From Sycobia sp. Sy_11 (taxonomy: Eukaryota > Arthropoda > Insecta > Hymenoptera > Epichrysomallidae): 64,000 nt of DNA. The position numbers and the translations under genes were made by a program. This document shows, piece after piece, positions 39,943-51,487 of the stretch (the first letter of the stretch is position 1; each line of letters opens with the position of its first letter). A model generated the notes under the pieces. The model was not told the DNA's origin, made no database searches, and worked only from the letters and a program-made list of their open reading frames with translations. The stretch spans positions 925,001 to 989,000 of the forward strand of contig JACCIC010000021.1 in assembly GCA_018907035.1 (NCBI GenBank), read 5' to 3'.

Positions 39943-40528
39943 GGTATGTGTGTATACGTGTACAATTTTTAGAACGTCAGTCAAAAGTTGAAAAAAGATG
40001 CGTCGTCGAATATTGAAATTTACCCTCGAGTAAGAGCGCTGAGGGGGGCGTGGGGTTCCGATCCCCGCTATGACTGCTGTGTGCAACGGAGAGACTCTCG
40101 GATTTCTCGAAGATATAATACGATATCCGTTATAATACAAGAGAGGATCAATAAAAATGGCGACCCGTTTAATTTACATAAAAATACATGAATTTAATTA
40201 TCCTATAAAATGTCGGATATTGTCATGTTTTCCAATGGAATGATTATATCGCAGGATAAATGTGCTCGTATTTTACTTGCGACACGATGCATGCGGATTA
40301 AAGTGTCGCTCTGCTTTTTTGCAGTGTACATTAATTAGGATTTAAAATCGACTCCTGTTAGATTAAGCATAATAATACGATATTTAGCCGTTCTAATTGA
40401 AATATACATGATAACATATTTGATTCTAGAATTGTAGTACAATATTAACTGCATTATAAAGAAAATAATATACAGAATAATTGAATTTCAATGAATTTTC
40501 CGTATTACGTCCTTCGTATTTTTATACA

Positions 40529-40580
<52 letters not shown>

Positions 40581-41310
40581 AATTATTTGAGATTAATAAG
40601 CGTTTCAATTGCACGTACCGACTATTTACAAACAAATATAATTATACTGACCTTATTTACAAATCAGCCCTGTGTAATCTGCAATATAAATAATCAAAAT
40701 GATGAATCTTAACGAATGAGAATCTAATTGACTGAAATGGAGATTGATTCAAAGTATGCAGAGTCTGGCACACGGTATAACTATATTTGATTGTGAACAG
40801 GTAACAAGGTCCGCAGAAATATTTATTAATTTTTTTATACACGCGACTATAATAAATCAATGAGGCAACCGTGCAGTTTAGAAAGATTTCGAACATTACC
40901 AAATATTATCGACCAATATAATTTCTATCAAACTCAGGCATTCGGATATATTTATCTTCATTGATAAAGCCAAAGAAAACTTCCGACGTACCAATTACCG
41001 AAATAATTTGAAAACATATCTATACTTCGTATTTCTCATGTATCTATTCAAAGAATTATGATAGCATCGGTTCCCATTCGTTCGATCCGGTTCATATCTC
41101 GATTTCCTGATCCAGAAAGTTATATTTGCAACTTTCTGCGCTCTTGCTGAATAAAACGACCGAGTGGATGGACCGACATCTTGATCGATCTTTGATTGAA
41201 CTAATTAAGTGCCCCCCCCCCCAACCACCCCGGTCCGCTAATCCGAGACACGAGCGAATAATTCGGCGAGACTCCAAAAAAGAGCAATGGACAGATTTGA
41301 AGCATTGATC
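39943..41310. other. AT-rich non-coding DNA
   Basis: Contains one (TA)n array at 40536-40578 and a poly-C run at about 41213-41222. No gene recognised. Confidence 0.55.
40536..40578. repeat. (TA)n microsatellite
   Basis: About 43 bp of uninterrupted TA. Confidence 0.97.
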
Positions 41311-42150
41311 GGCCAATGCGACAGCGCGCAAACTGATCCACCGGCGAGCCCATAAATCACGGAGCCCCGTAATTTATTATTTGCCCTGCCGTTATCCGAA
41401 CGACCTCGTAAATCGGCCGTGCAATGAAATCACTGCGTCCGCGTAATCGCGCAGCCCGGGCCGGCTCGAGAACTAGTAATTGAAAGCCGCGAGCCGGGCG
41501 AGGACTTCGCGATTATTCTCAGTGTCTCCATCGGCTCCGACGAAGGCACGAAGATATTTCCCAAAGAACTAGGCGTTATACCGCGATCGTACGGTTGGAT
41601 TTTCTGCAAATTTCCGCACGCGCCGGAACTACGGGGAGGACTCTCGCCCGTCCTGGAGGACCAACGGCCCGATTCACGAGTGTAGGGGGAAGGGAGCGAG
41701 CTCGAGCGGCGGTGTCAGAGTCGCGCGCGACAATGACGACGAGGCCGGGGAAATCGGAGCGGCGCCGGCATCCGGCGTACAGGAGCAGTGCAGGCGCAGC
41801 AAAGACGCGCCGTCGGCTGCTTAATATCCCATCTAAATGCTGATCCCCTTCCCCCGCAGCCGCCGGCCGCCGAAATCCCGGGAGAAGCTTCGTTATTTCG
41901 CGTAATTACCCGCTTCCCGGACACCAAGCTCCCCGACGGCTGCTCAAACGAGTCGAGGCTTCTCTACACGGGATCGGGACGAAAAGAGTACGGGGCTGGT
42001 TGAAATCTTATCGCTGGTTGCGCAGCTAGAGCCCGTGCCCGCGGATAGCGTAAACGTTGCGCGGGGCAATGAAAAGAGAAAGGGGGGACGGGTGGGAAAG
42101 AAAGTCTGGCGAGCTAGTGATTGCGGATCTCTGTCTCCGGGGCTCTAAAT
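41310..42150. other. GC/CpG-rich patch without a long microsatellite
   Basis: CpG-rich, complex (not simple-repeat) sequence with many homopolymer-free words. It is one of the few GC patches here not bordered by a long dinucleotide array, which makes it a better candidate for a conserved regulatory element or unrecognised exon than the others. No reading frame in it resembles a known protein. Confidence 0.45.
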
Positions 42151-45030
42151 AGGCCATAGAGCGCTATTGGCTGACTTTGAAATTTTTAAGAAGGATGTAC
42201 TGTTATCAATTTATGTATTTTTTCTTTTGTTATTCGGCACCGATGTGCACCGCGTGCGGCTTTCGTTTTATCAGTGCGCCTGGTTTTCACCTACTGCCAA
42301 GATTTCGAATTATTCATGACTGATTATTTTAACGCATATGAATAGTTAAACTGGTGTTACGGCTCGGCCGTAATTGAATAATGACTAAAAGCTCATATTG
42401 TGCAGAGGAGTGATATTAGAATGAATGATATATTTCATTTTATAGCAGATTGCTTACCTATCTGTTAACTTCCACCGGACCGTTGGAAATTGATCTTATT
42501 TTCCTCTACGCTAGTCAATAAAGTTTCATTGGATAATTTTACATTAACTACAACGATATTGGCGCTCTGTTTTATCCAATATTTGTCATTAAATACTTAA
42601 TTATTAAAATCGTATGATTTTTTGAACTTTTTCCTCAAATTGTCATATGATTGTCGAAGTTTCATAGTATCGTTGTTAAGTTTCTCGGAAATTCATCTTC
42701 GAGACACATAATCACGCGTAAGCCGGTTCTTTACACAATATCTACTAATTATTCTCTATATTGCACACCGATTTATTGACATTCACAGCTCGAAGCCAAA
42801 GTAATGGATACTTATGAGGATTATGGCGAGTTGCTGCTTGGTAGGTAATTGTGGACGGATACCATTGAAGGGTCCTTCGATTATTTTCGGACAGACCATT
42901 GACTGAGCATCGCCGATTCGAACTTGTGGACGACTGTCTTGCCCAAGACCCCAGCGACATCGCGATGGACTTTCTATCCCTGCTTCCAGGAGCTGTACGC
43001 TACTTCGCGGTGCGAGGATTCGAGGATGGCCCGAAGACGTTGACTTCGTTTTGTCAATTATGTTCTGCAAGGGCTACCTTCTTCATCCAACGAATATTCG
43101 ATTCCTGGATCTGCGTATGACGCCCCGTCCAATGGCGTAGATTATCCCTTGCTCGGTGCAGGGAATACGCTGGCTGGCGCCAGGCCTATGTCTGCTTCAC
43201 TATCATATGAAACTCAGTGTACGAATATAAAAAATTTAATAAATGCTTAATGCTGTCGAAACACAATGATAAATTCTGATACAAATGGTGTGTTAGCGTA
43301 ATGGAAGATGAATTAACAATCTCTAAAAGAGATTTATGAATATTAGCCTAGAATACTTATTAAGCGGCTGGTTTTCTTTTTCATGCCGAGTACAATTTTC
43401 AAGCATTTTCCCCGAGTAAAACAATTTTATCCATAAGAATTCTGGGATCGAAACAGCAATAAGCGGTAGATACAGATATTCGCATGTCTGAACATAGCCG
43501 CGCGTATCTACTGCTTCATGTAGGTCTATTGCACTACGAGACACTTAAAGCATTCTATAAGTATTCCATTGCTCTTAATTAACTTCGTTTCCTAAATTAC
43601 AAATATTAACAAATATCCTTTACTAATTAATGAAAATATATAACTAAAATATAACAACAATTTTTTATACTACTGTACCAACTCTGAAATATTAAAAAAT
43701 CAACTTTAACCCAAATTATAGTCTGAAATATTTCGTCGGAGAATCAGAAAACTTATTCTGCGCAAAAGTGCTAGTTCTTCGCTATGATTAATTTCCAATG
43801 AACATATAATCTCGCTCGATCTGTGATGGTAATTTCATCAAAGCATCTCCGTTTCATTTACCTAATGAAAGGCAGATGCTCTTAAAAAAACAGCGTCGCA
43901 TAACCGACGAGACCTGAGGCGCGTGTCGATTGTCGGGCGGCGGGAGGGAGGGGGGTCGATGCTACCAAATTGCAGACCGAAATAAAACGCGATCTCATTC
44001 GACGTCGAGCGCGTTGATGATATAGATACGAAGTTCTGTACGCGTATATCTATATGTGTTCGTGACCACTGTGTCACCACTTCCTGGTCTCGTAAATCCT
44101 TAACAATCCAAAATGAAATTGCTCGACGCGTACGACCAACGTATGTAGCGCGAACAAATTGTACAGATATATATATATATATGGAGCGTCTGTGGGTAAA
44201 TTTTTCCCGTTATATACACAGGCTGACAACGTTCTCTCCGCTGGCGCGTTAACCTGTTCTATATATATATATAGATCTATTGATTCAGAGATGTCTGCGC
44301 TGGCCTTAATCAGCGTACGTATCGGCACAGTGTCAGATCTTTCAGTGGTAGAAGTGGGGCTTCGAAGCCCGAAAATAGAGATTGAGACATTTTTTAATAT
44401 TCGTCATGATACCGTTAATTTTTTTTTAATTCGCTGTAAAGTAATTAACGAACAAAAATCACAAATCATGATAACGAATTGAGGGCGAAACGTATAAAAT
44501 AGAATTTTTTCATTTTAATTCATGGTATATTTAATTTTACTTCTAACATAAAGAGATTTTCGTCTTACATACTCCTTTTATTAAATTGTTCAAATGTTGA
44601 AGAATATTTAATCTTATATTCATTTAATAAACTGACGTTTTTCCGAGTCGTGCTTCCCGACCCTCAATCCGTAATTCTAGCACAAATTACGTCTATTTAT
44701 ATGTCAGTTAAAATGTCATTATATACTCTGAATTTTATCGATACAATTGCAATAATACTCGTTGACTAAGAAAAGTTGATATTTAAAGTTAATTGGTTAT
44801 CGATGCGATGCTGAATCTTCCTTTCTACTTTTCAAGTATAGTAGAAAATTCTAGTTTAATTTTAAAAAAGTCATTTAATTTCGTATGAACATTAAATTTT
44901 ACTCTGAAATTTTAACTCTAACAATTATAGACCAGTACTTAAATTTCAGAATCAACTCGATTGATAATATTTCAAAATATTTAATTTTACAAATACATAA
45001 ATATTTTATATTTAAACAATTATAGATATA
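42150..45030. other. AT-rich non-coding DNA with one complex pocket
   Basis: A GC-richer, high-complexity pocket lies at about 42780-43200. Its plus-strand frames run 40-70 codons without stops, but no single frame spans it. Short TA runs at about 44167-44181 and 44260-44271. No gene called. Confidence 0.5.
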
Positions 45031-45046
45031 TGTATACTACTGTATA

Positions 45047-45064
45047 CAAATATGAATAAGAGGT
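45047..45064 (+). repeat. Mariner left terminal inverted repeat
   Basis: Outer bases CAAATATGA match the opposite end perfectly, then diverge at scattered positions. About 14 of 18 positions agree with the reverse complement of 46330-46347. TA precedes it at 45045-45046. This is the 3' end of the element relative to the transposase. Confidence 0.85.
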
Positions 45065-45109
45065 GATTTATAACATTTTAGTTATTATTCTAAATCTAAT
45101 CATCCGCCT

Positions 45110-46127
45110 TAATATAATAATGTTCCCAGATGCAATGCAACTAACTATGCCAACGCTTTTTCCAACTTTCAAAACAATTTTGATACTCGTATTACGGAAT
45201 GGCCATCAGTTTCTTCTTCGATTCGGCTTTTATTTCTTTAATCGAATAAAGACCGTCTCGCCGAAGTGGTCTTTTGAGTTTGCTGAACAGCCAGAAGTCA
45301 CACGATGCTAAATCAGCTGAATACGATGGTTGCGAAACGATATTGGTTGAATTTTTCGTCAAATGTTAACGTAAAATCAATCCAGCGTGCGCTGGTGCAT
45401 TATCGTCATGCAAAAAACAAAAGGTGTCTTTCCATTAATCTGGCCTTTTGAGATGAATAGCTTCACGCAAAGGACGTGTAACACTCAAATAATATTCATT
45501 GCTAATTGTTTGGCCGGTTGGAAGGAATTGATAACGCATCACATCACGATAATTGACGAACGCAGTGAGCATAACCTTGATTATTGAGCGACTTTGGCGT
45601 GATGTTTTCGTTCTTTGGCACGATATTTGCTCAATTGATCGGTCGTTTCTGGATCGTAAGCGTAGACCCAAATCTCATCTCCAGTTATTATGCGTTGCAT
45701 CTTGTCCTGATAGTCCGAAAATATCATTTCACAGACCTCCATACGACGCTGTTTTTCCAAAAAATTGAGTGTTTTTGGCACCAATTGGGATTTCACTTTT
45801 GCAGGCACAAAATGTCTTTCAAAATGGTGTTGACTGACCCATTTGAAATTCCAAAAATATCAGCAAGCGCTCTAATAATCGATCGACGATTTTTCAGAAC
45901 CAATTCTTTAATGTTGACAAGGTGTAGCCCATCAATATATCTTCTTGGTCGTCTTTTGTGTGGTCCTTTGAATTAAAAATGATCAATTTATGCCCATCAA
46001 AAGCTTTTGACATTAACTTCTCATCAAATAACTTCTGCAACTTTCTGATACGTTCTGTCAGTCGATATTTCATTTCGCGAACAAAATTTAACGCTACTTT
46101 TTTGTTTCACTTAATAATTTCAGACAT
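45110..46127 (-). pseudogene. Mariner transposase pseudogene (DD34D)
   Basis: Relic of the enzyme that would bind the terminal repeats and cut and rejoin DNA with a DDE/D triad. The likely start codon is at 46125-46127, but a TGA follows six codons later (46107-46109). A helix-turn-helix-like stretch with SIIRALADIFGISNGSV is readable at about 45830-45900. The first catalytic Asp is in GDEIWVYAYDPET (codon 45677-45679). The second is in HDDNAPAH (codon 45402-45404) and the third in SADLASCDFWLF (codon 45297-45299). Exactly 34 codons lie between the last two, which defines mariner rather than Tc1. The C-terminal CFESWKKRWHS is also recognisable. Damage includes frameshifts near 45800 and 45590, TAA codons at 45366-45368 and 45192-45194, and a 4-bp tandem duplication at 45139-45146. 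The longest intact pieces are 45581-45808 and 45435-45671, which overlap in different frames. It is not functional. Confidence 0.93.
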
Positions 46128-46329
46128 TGTAAAAATCGAAGAGACAACTTTTCTTTTTTCACAAAACACAAGCGTAACTATAGTGACAAATGAAGCTAAT
46201 TGCGTGAAATTTGGCACAGATAACTCTGACAGTATTGCGAACTTAAATTAAATTACATTAAAAAGAAATATTTTTATTAAAAATAAAAACATTTGTCCGA
46301 ATAGATAAATCCAGAAAGTTTGAATTGAA

Positions 46330-46347
46330 AAGTGTTACTCATATTTG
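46330..46347 (-). repeat. Mariner right terminal inverted repeat
   Basis: Read on the minus strand it starts CAAATATGAGTAAC and pairs with the left repeat. TA follows at 46348-46349. A few bases beyond, the sequence enters a (TA)n array (46354-46401). This is the transposase-proximal (5') end of the element, with about 200 bp of untranslated leader between it and the start codon. Confidence 0.85.
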
Positions 46348-46351
46348 TACA

Positions 46352-46353
<2 letters not shown>

Positions 46354-46401
<48 letters not shown>
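46354..46401. repeat. (TA)n microsatellite abutting mariner end
   Basis: About 48 bp of uninterrupted TA, starting within a few bases of the mariner right terminal repeat. Confidence 0.97.
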
Positions 46402-46404
<3 letters not shown>

Positions 46405-47690
46405 AAACAACATTTACATGAAATATGATCTTAACAATAATAAAAGAATGATACTGAAGCCGTAAAAGAAAATAATGAAGCCGTTATTTGCGAAAATTTT
46501 CAAGCATATTTCCTTGCCAGACTGAATTTTGACCTTTATGGAATAAAATTTAGTCGCAATCAACATACTGAATTTTATAATAAATGATCGGAGTCAGGCA
46601 TTGGAATTTTTGTGCTGTCACAGAATTACTGACTAATATTACTAATTAACAGTCTTACAATGTTTTAAAACTCAGAGATTAAAAATTGTGTTTAATAAAC
46701 TGTATTACACGTTTTCATTCGACCATTAAATGCGAGAATAACCTGACGTCGAACAGGCTGAAATCCTTTCAAATCGCGCACATGATCATTCGGATAGATA
46801 AAATGATCGGATATAAAAAAATAGAATCAATGCCTCGATAATAAAATGTGCAATGTAGCAGATATTAATCTTGATAAATATCGGCCAAAATTTCATTTCA
46901 AGCGCTATTAGTTTTTTCATGCATGCGATTCAAATAAATGATTGCAATTATGTGGAAATAAAACAAATATTGCGCAAAATCGTGAGCATTCTATAAAACG
47001 TAAAAAAAAAAAAAAAAATAAGAGATTTTCAAAGTGAATATATTTTTTGAAATACAATTTAATCACTAATCTAATAGCATTAGAAGTGATTTTTATAGGG
47101 CAATAAATAATTGTCGATGTTATTTTATAATCATCCTTTATTCTCTTATTATTTACTCTGTACACATGAAAAAAAATATAAATCTATATAAAATTTAATA
47201 ATTATAAATCACTCGTTTCCTTTAGACCAAGCAGTGGTAATAATCGATCGGATTTTTTTTTCAACGAAAACAATAATCCCAACGGTTCGGTGCTATTTCC
47301 GAAAACAGAGAAAGAACATCGACCAAAAATACCACAAAACACCCACCCTCGCCACATAATCGGAGCCTTAAACAGCTTAAGGTATTACGAAATAATAATA
47401 ATAATAATAGTCGTAGTTCAGTAATACAATATCGTTGACGGATGATAGGGAGGTTGGGAGTTAGGCAGAGAGCGAAAAATCCAGGATAATCCTGCCGCTC
47501 TTTTCGCATATTTTCAGCCGGCCGTATTGACTACGGGTTAAAATATGCCACTCCTGGTTGAAATCCGCGCTTTAGCAACAGCAACAATAGAAACAACAAC
47601 GATAATGACACAACAGCAACAACAGCAGCAGCAAGAACAACAACAGTAAGCGAAAGAAGAAAAAAAAGCTCCCGAGCAATCTAGCTTCTC
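46402..47690. other. AT-rich non-coding DNA
   Basis: A 16-17 nt poly-A run near 47003. AAT repeats at about 47391-47408 and CAA/CAG repeats at 47575-47648. No gene recognised. Confidence 0.5.
47575..47648. repeat. Imperfect CAA/CAG triplet tract
   Basis: Interrupted CAR triplets on the plus strand, with GATAATGAC and GAA interruptions. The reading frame is not maintained in a longer open frame, so it is not a coding glutamine tract on present evidence. Confidence 0.85.
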
Positions 47691-48410
47691 ATTGAATAGG
47701 GGGTGGCCGCGCGCCGGGCTCGCCGTCTCAAGCCCCTCGGAATAAGTATTTGCCACTTAGAAAGCCATACGCGCGATATTGAATGAGCGTCGAGTGCGCC
47801 TATACGACGCCGTGGGTAATGGAAGAAGGTAGGAGGGAGTATATAAGGATGTATGTATATATATATACTTTCCGGAACGTTACTTCGAAATTACTCGCCG
47901 TGGCGGCGGGGACGATAAAATCCGTCGCGCTCGCGCGTATGAGCGCCCCGCGCGGCATTTCAGGGCGGGGAATAATTACGCGGATAATTATTGCAGCGGG
48001 CCACGTACGTTTCCCGTAAAAGGCGTTCCGAGGGCTGACCGGCCGACCGGCTCGCCGGCCAGTTTTCGCTCTGCCTCTGTCGCTCTCGCTCGCCCTCGCC
48101 CTGAATTAACAAGTGTCGCGCGGATTGCATAATGCTGCGGCGCCGCGCCATTCTTCCGCGCGACGGCTGTGCGGCCGGTTGGACGGGCAAGTTAACCGCG
48201 CGCCTTCGGAACACCTCACCTCTCACTTCGCCGAACGTAAACGTGAACCTTCTTACTCGGGCTTGTGTTTTTTTGTGAATATTGCGTCGCGCCTGGCGTT
48301 CGAGAAACGCTCGGCGTCGCGCGCTGACCACGGATTTTGATTCGTCGGCGCGATCTTCGAGAACGACGAGAGGGTCCCGCGATAATATGCGCGGGCAATG
48401 AGTATCTGTT
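47690..48410. other. GC/CpG-rich patch
   Basis: CpG-rich (47890-48400), high-complexity sequence with only a short TA run (47855-47867). Opposed open frames at 47960-48331 and 48113-48340 lack a recognisable product. Confidence 0.5.
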
Positions 48411-49150
48411 AAACTTTCGTCTCTTATAAAGTAGAGTAAAACGAATGTTTACCCCACTAGCCCAGATAAAATTTGAGAAAAATATTAATCATTCGATAAT
48501 TTGTTATTTAATACGAAAACTGAAGATTATTTCCTTAATAAATTGTATATAATCGTGCCATAAAAAAATTTATAAACAGAACTCGATACAGAAAAGCAAT
48601 TACTTTTTTAATTTGGCTAATTAGATTCTGACTCTCCGTAAACCGAAAGCAATTTTAAATGTAAATTAGCATTTAATCTCCCATCGGACTATGCTACAAA
48701 TTAATATTAAACATTGATTCTAGTTTCAAATTAGACAGCCAAATTAAAAACGAAGCTTGCAAAAAATTCTCTATGGAGAAAAACGTTTTATCCTTCGTTC
48801 TAATTGATACGATAGTCTATTTCGAAAGGATCGGTCATTAGAACCACGAAGTTTCGTTTCTGTCATGCGTACCGAAGCAAGGGTTTACAGAACAGTGAAA
48901 ATACGTAATTTCCATTACTTTGCGCATACCGGGAATGCTCGTTTCTACAGAAGCCTATAAATTTCCGAGGCAAAGTATATTTTCTTTCTTTCTTGAATAC
49001 AATTCCAGGGCGACTTATGCGCGTATATTTATGTACATACTCGAGGAATGTATAATTTAAGCGAAAAGAAACCTGAAGTTGATAAGCCGAAAATATTTCT
49101 CGTTATAGCCGGGGTGGTATATCAATGTCGGCCCCAGCCGAAAGGCACGT
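48410..49150. other. AT-rich non-coding DNA
   Basis: Stop-dense; no gene, RNA or repeat family recognised. Confidence 0.55.
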
Positions 49151-49246
49151 GATTCTATTGCCGGCCCGGACGTAAGCTCGAGATTACGGAAAACTCTCCG
49201 TGACCAAGGCGGTTCGCGAAAAATTAGCCATGGAGACGAACGAGTA

Positions 49247-49291
<45 letters not shown>

Positions 49292-49311
49292 GAGGGAGAG
49301 AGAGAGAGAGG
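49247..49311. repeat. (GA)n microsatellite, interrupted
   Basis: GA dinucleotides with ACA, GG and GGG interruptions, about 65 bp. Confidence 0.95.
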
Positions 49312-49319
49312 TAGCTAGA

Positions 49320-50330
49320 AGTGGTGGAGCGAGGGGTGGAGTCGACGAGGGAGCCTCGCGGAAAAAGTAAATAAATTCCTGGCGAGAGTGTGCCTCGATT
49401 CGTAGGCATATCTCCAGCTCTCTCAATCTCTCTCTCCCTCCGTCTGTACCGCGCTCTTTTTCCGCCAACAATTTTGCCACCGTGGCGGCCACGAAGTCCA
49501 CTTCGGTAACACTTAGGCGCTCCTTCCGGCGACTCTTTCTTTTCCGTACAGCGCGCCTAGCGGCTCCCGGCGACTCGCCCGAGGTGAGACTCCCAGTCCA
49601 CCGTTGGAGATCGACGACCTCCCTTTCCCATCCCTTTCTGCGCCCCCTCCCCTTCGCCCGCGGAGTAAGAACTCGCTCGCACAGCGGTGCTTATCCTTCC
49701 GCGCGAGCGCGTCCACGCTCTTTCTCTTCCTCTCAGAGAGAGAGAGAGAGAGAGAGAGAGCACGTTCCTTAAAGCGCGTACGGGCAGTGCGCGACGTTCG
49801 GTCGGATAACCTTGCGAGCGCGCTCCGCGAAGTTTCTGCAACGCTCGTTCGCTCGCCGTTTCTACGCGTCCATAGACGACGACGACGAACGGTCGCCGAG
49901 ACGTCGTGTGGAAGGGCGAACGAAAGACGGGGGATGGGGTGCCGGGCGACTTAATGATGTCCGTAGATCAGAGATTATTGCTGCGACTGTCGGTCGTTTT
50001 CGTACAACGCCGTTCTCCTCCTCCTTCCCCCCTCTCCATTCCTTCCTTTACCTCCATCTTCGGCGTCCTTTGTGCCTCTTCTTATCTTCCGCGATCGGAA
50101 CCTGTAATTCGAACAGAAATATCGTCCGGATTAAAGTTACATATATATCTATATATACATATATATGCTGTGGGACACCTCTTTCGCCGGATTGCATCGG
50201 TTTTTCATCCCCTCCCCCCGTCCCTCTTGGAAGAATTATTTTTATATGTCGTTTATTCGCGATCGACTCCATTCGGTGGGATAAAGCAGAACGTATTGAT
50301 TTGCCCTCACTCTGTGTACGGATGTAATAA
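49320..50330. other. GC/CpG-rich patch
   Basis: CpG-rich from 49480 to 49970. Pyrimidine-rich runs at 49617-49660 and 50015-50060. A (GA)n array lies at 49735-49760. Open frames of 116-171 codons overlap in several frames and lack recognisable domains. Confidence 0.5.
49735..49760. repeat. (GA)n microsatellite
   Basis: 26 bp of pure GA. Confidence 0.96.
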
Positions 50331-51240
50331 CCTCTTTATAGTACGGGAACCAGAAAACTCCTGCCAATTCGTAGATTCGATAATTTCGCAGCGCTAACTA
50401 AAAGTTTGCGGGATAAAGAAGATGGAATTATATACGTATATATATTTGAAATTTCAGAGGGGAAGCAATCGGATTTTCTAAAGAAAGACACAATCTTGAT
50501 ATAGATCCTCGTTCGTGCTTGTCTCACTGAGATGCTGCTCCGTTGTATGACTTTTTGACAACATCTCATTGTATAAAGGGGCAATTAGCGCGTTTTATTT
50601 ATATGAAGAACGACGCGAGACGTATTATCATTATTTTCCGATGATATTAATACGTTTGCACTTAGCAAGTCTTCGATGGAATTCTATTTATGTGGTACTT
50701 CTGCTGGGAAAGGTCTCCCTGCCACCTGGCCCCTGAAAAATTCGCGTGTAAATGGAAAAACTATGTTAACCGGATGCGCGATTTATTTAACGATCTTTAA
50801 AAGCTCCTCGTTTAAGGAAATTTAGAATTTAAATTATTCAATAAGCCGCTTTTTTACGAAAATACGTCTCGCTCTTAATTAAAAGAGGTTATATATATAT
50901 CGACGGTAAAAATACATAAAGCCTCTTTTCGACTGTCTACTTCGTTAAGTTGCTTGCAAACATGTAAATATTAGAGAGTCAAAGATAAAAGTGTACAACT
51001 CTTTTTTTGTCGAAAAATCCATGAAAAATTTTCATTAATCAAAGTTCAAGTGTAGGACCACTGTATTTCATTTTCCAAAAAAAAAAACTATATATACTAC
51101 GATTTGATCGAGGCGAGAGGAAAAAAGCATTGGTAAAAACCTACAGTGTATAAACGTGTTAACCAGAGGACCATAAAAGAAGAATACGCGTATAGCGCGA
51201 CATAAAGCTCTGCAGATACGTTAATGCATAAAACTCGCCA
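50330..51240. other. AT-rich non-coding DNA
   Basis: No gene recognised. Short TA runs at about 50437-50444 and 50891-50899. Confidence 0.5.
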
Positions 51241-51440
51241 AGCCGAACTGGGAATCGGCGGATTGGGAGGGGGCTGGGGGGAGGGGATTGGTCGGTCGGC
51301 CGGTCACCGGCCCATTTACATACCCTTGCTGCCTCGGGTCGACGAGCGCGGCGCGCCGCGTACGAGCGATATAAAATAACTTCGGCATTATACAATGGTT
51401 GAATAATCCGCGGAGCAGTTTTTGAATTTACGCCTGAAGT

Positions 51441-51487
<47 letters not shown>

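Larger units (their letters stand above)
45047..46347 (-). mobile_element. Degraded full-length mariner (DD34D) DNA transposon
   Basis: Cut-and-paste transposon of the Tc1/mariner superfamily, about 1.3 kb long, which is the usual mariner length. The two ends are inverted copies: from 45047 inward the left end begins CAAATATGAATAAGAG, and the reverse complement of the right end from 46347 begins CAAATATGAGTAACAC. Each end is bordered by TA (45045-45046 and 46348-46349), the expected mariner target-site duplication. A few further positions match outside the TA, so the true boundaries could be as wide as 45038-46356. Between the ends lies a minus-strand transposase relic with mariner motifs, broken by stops and frameshifts, so this copy cannot make its own transposase. 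The right end touches a (TA)n microsatellite. Superfamily and completeness are well supported; the subfamily is not assigned. Confidence 0.93.

Noticed and set aside
40050..40070. tRNA T-arm-like GGGGTTCCGATCCCC
   Set aside because: No A-box, acceptor stem or anticodon arm at the required distance upstream.
45581..45808. Transposase fragment as a domesticated host gene
   Set aside because: The flanking transposase frame is broken by several stops and frameshifts and the element keeps its terminal repeats, so it looks like an ordinary decayed copy.
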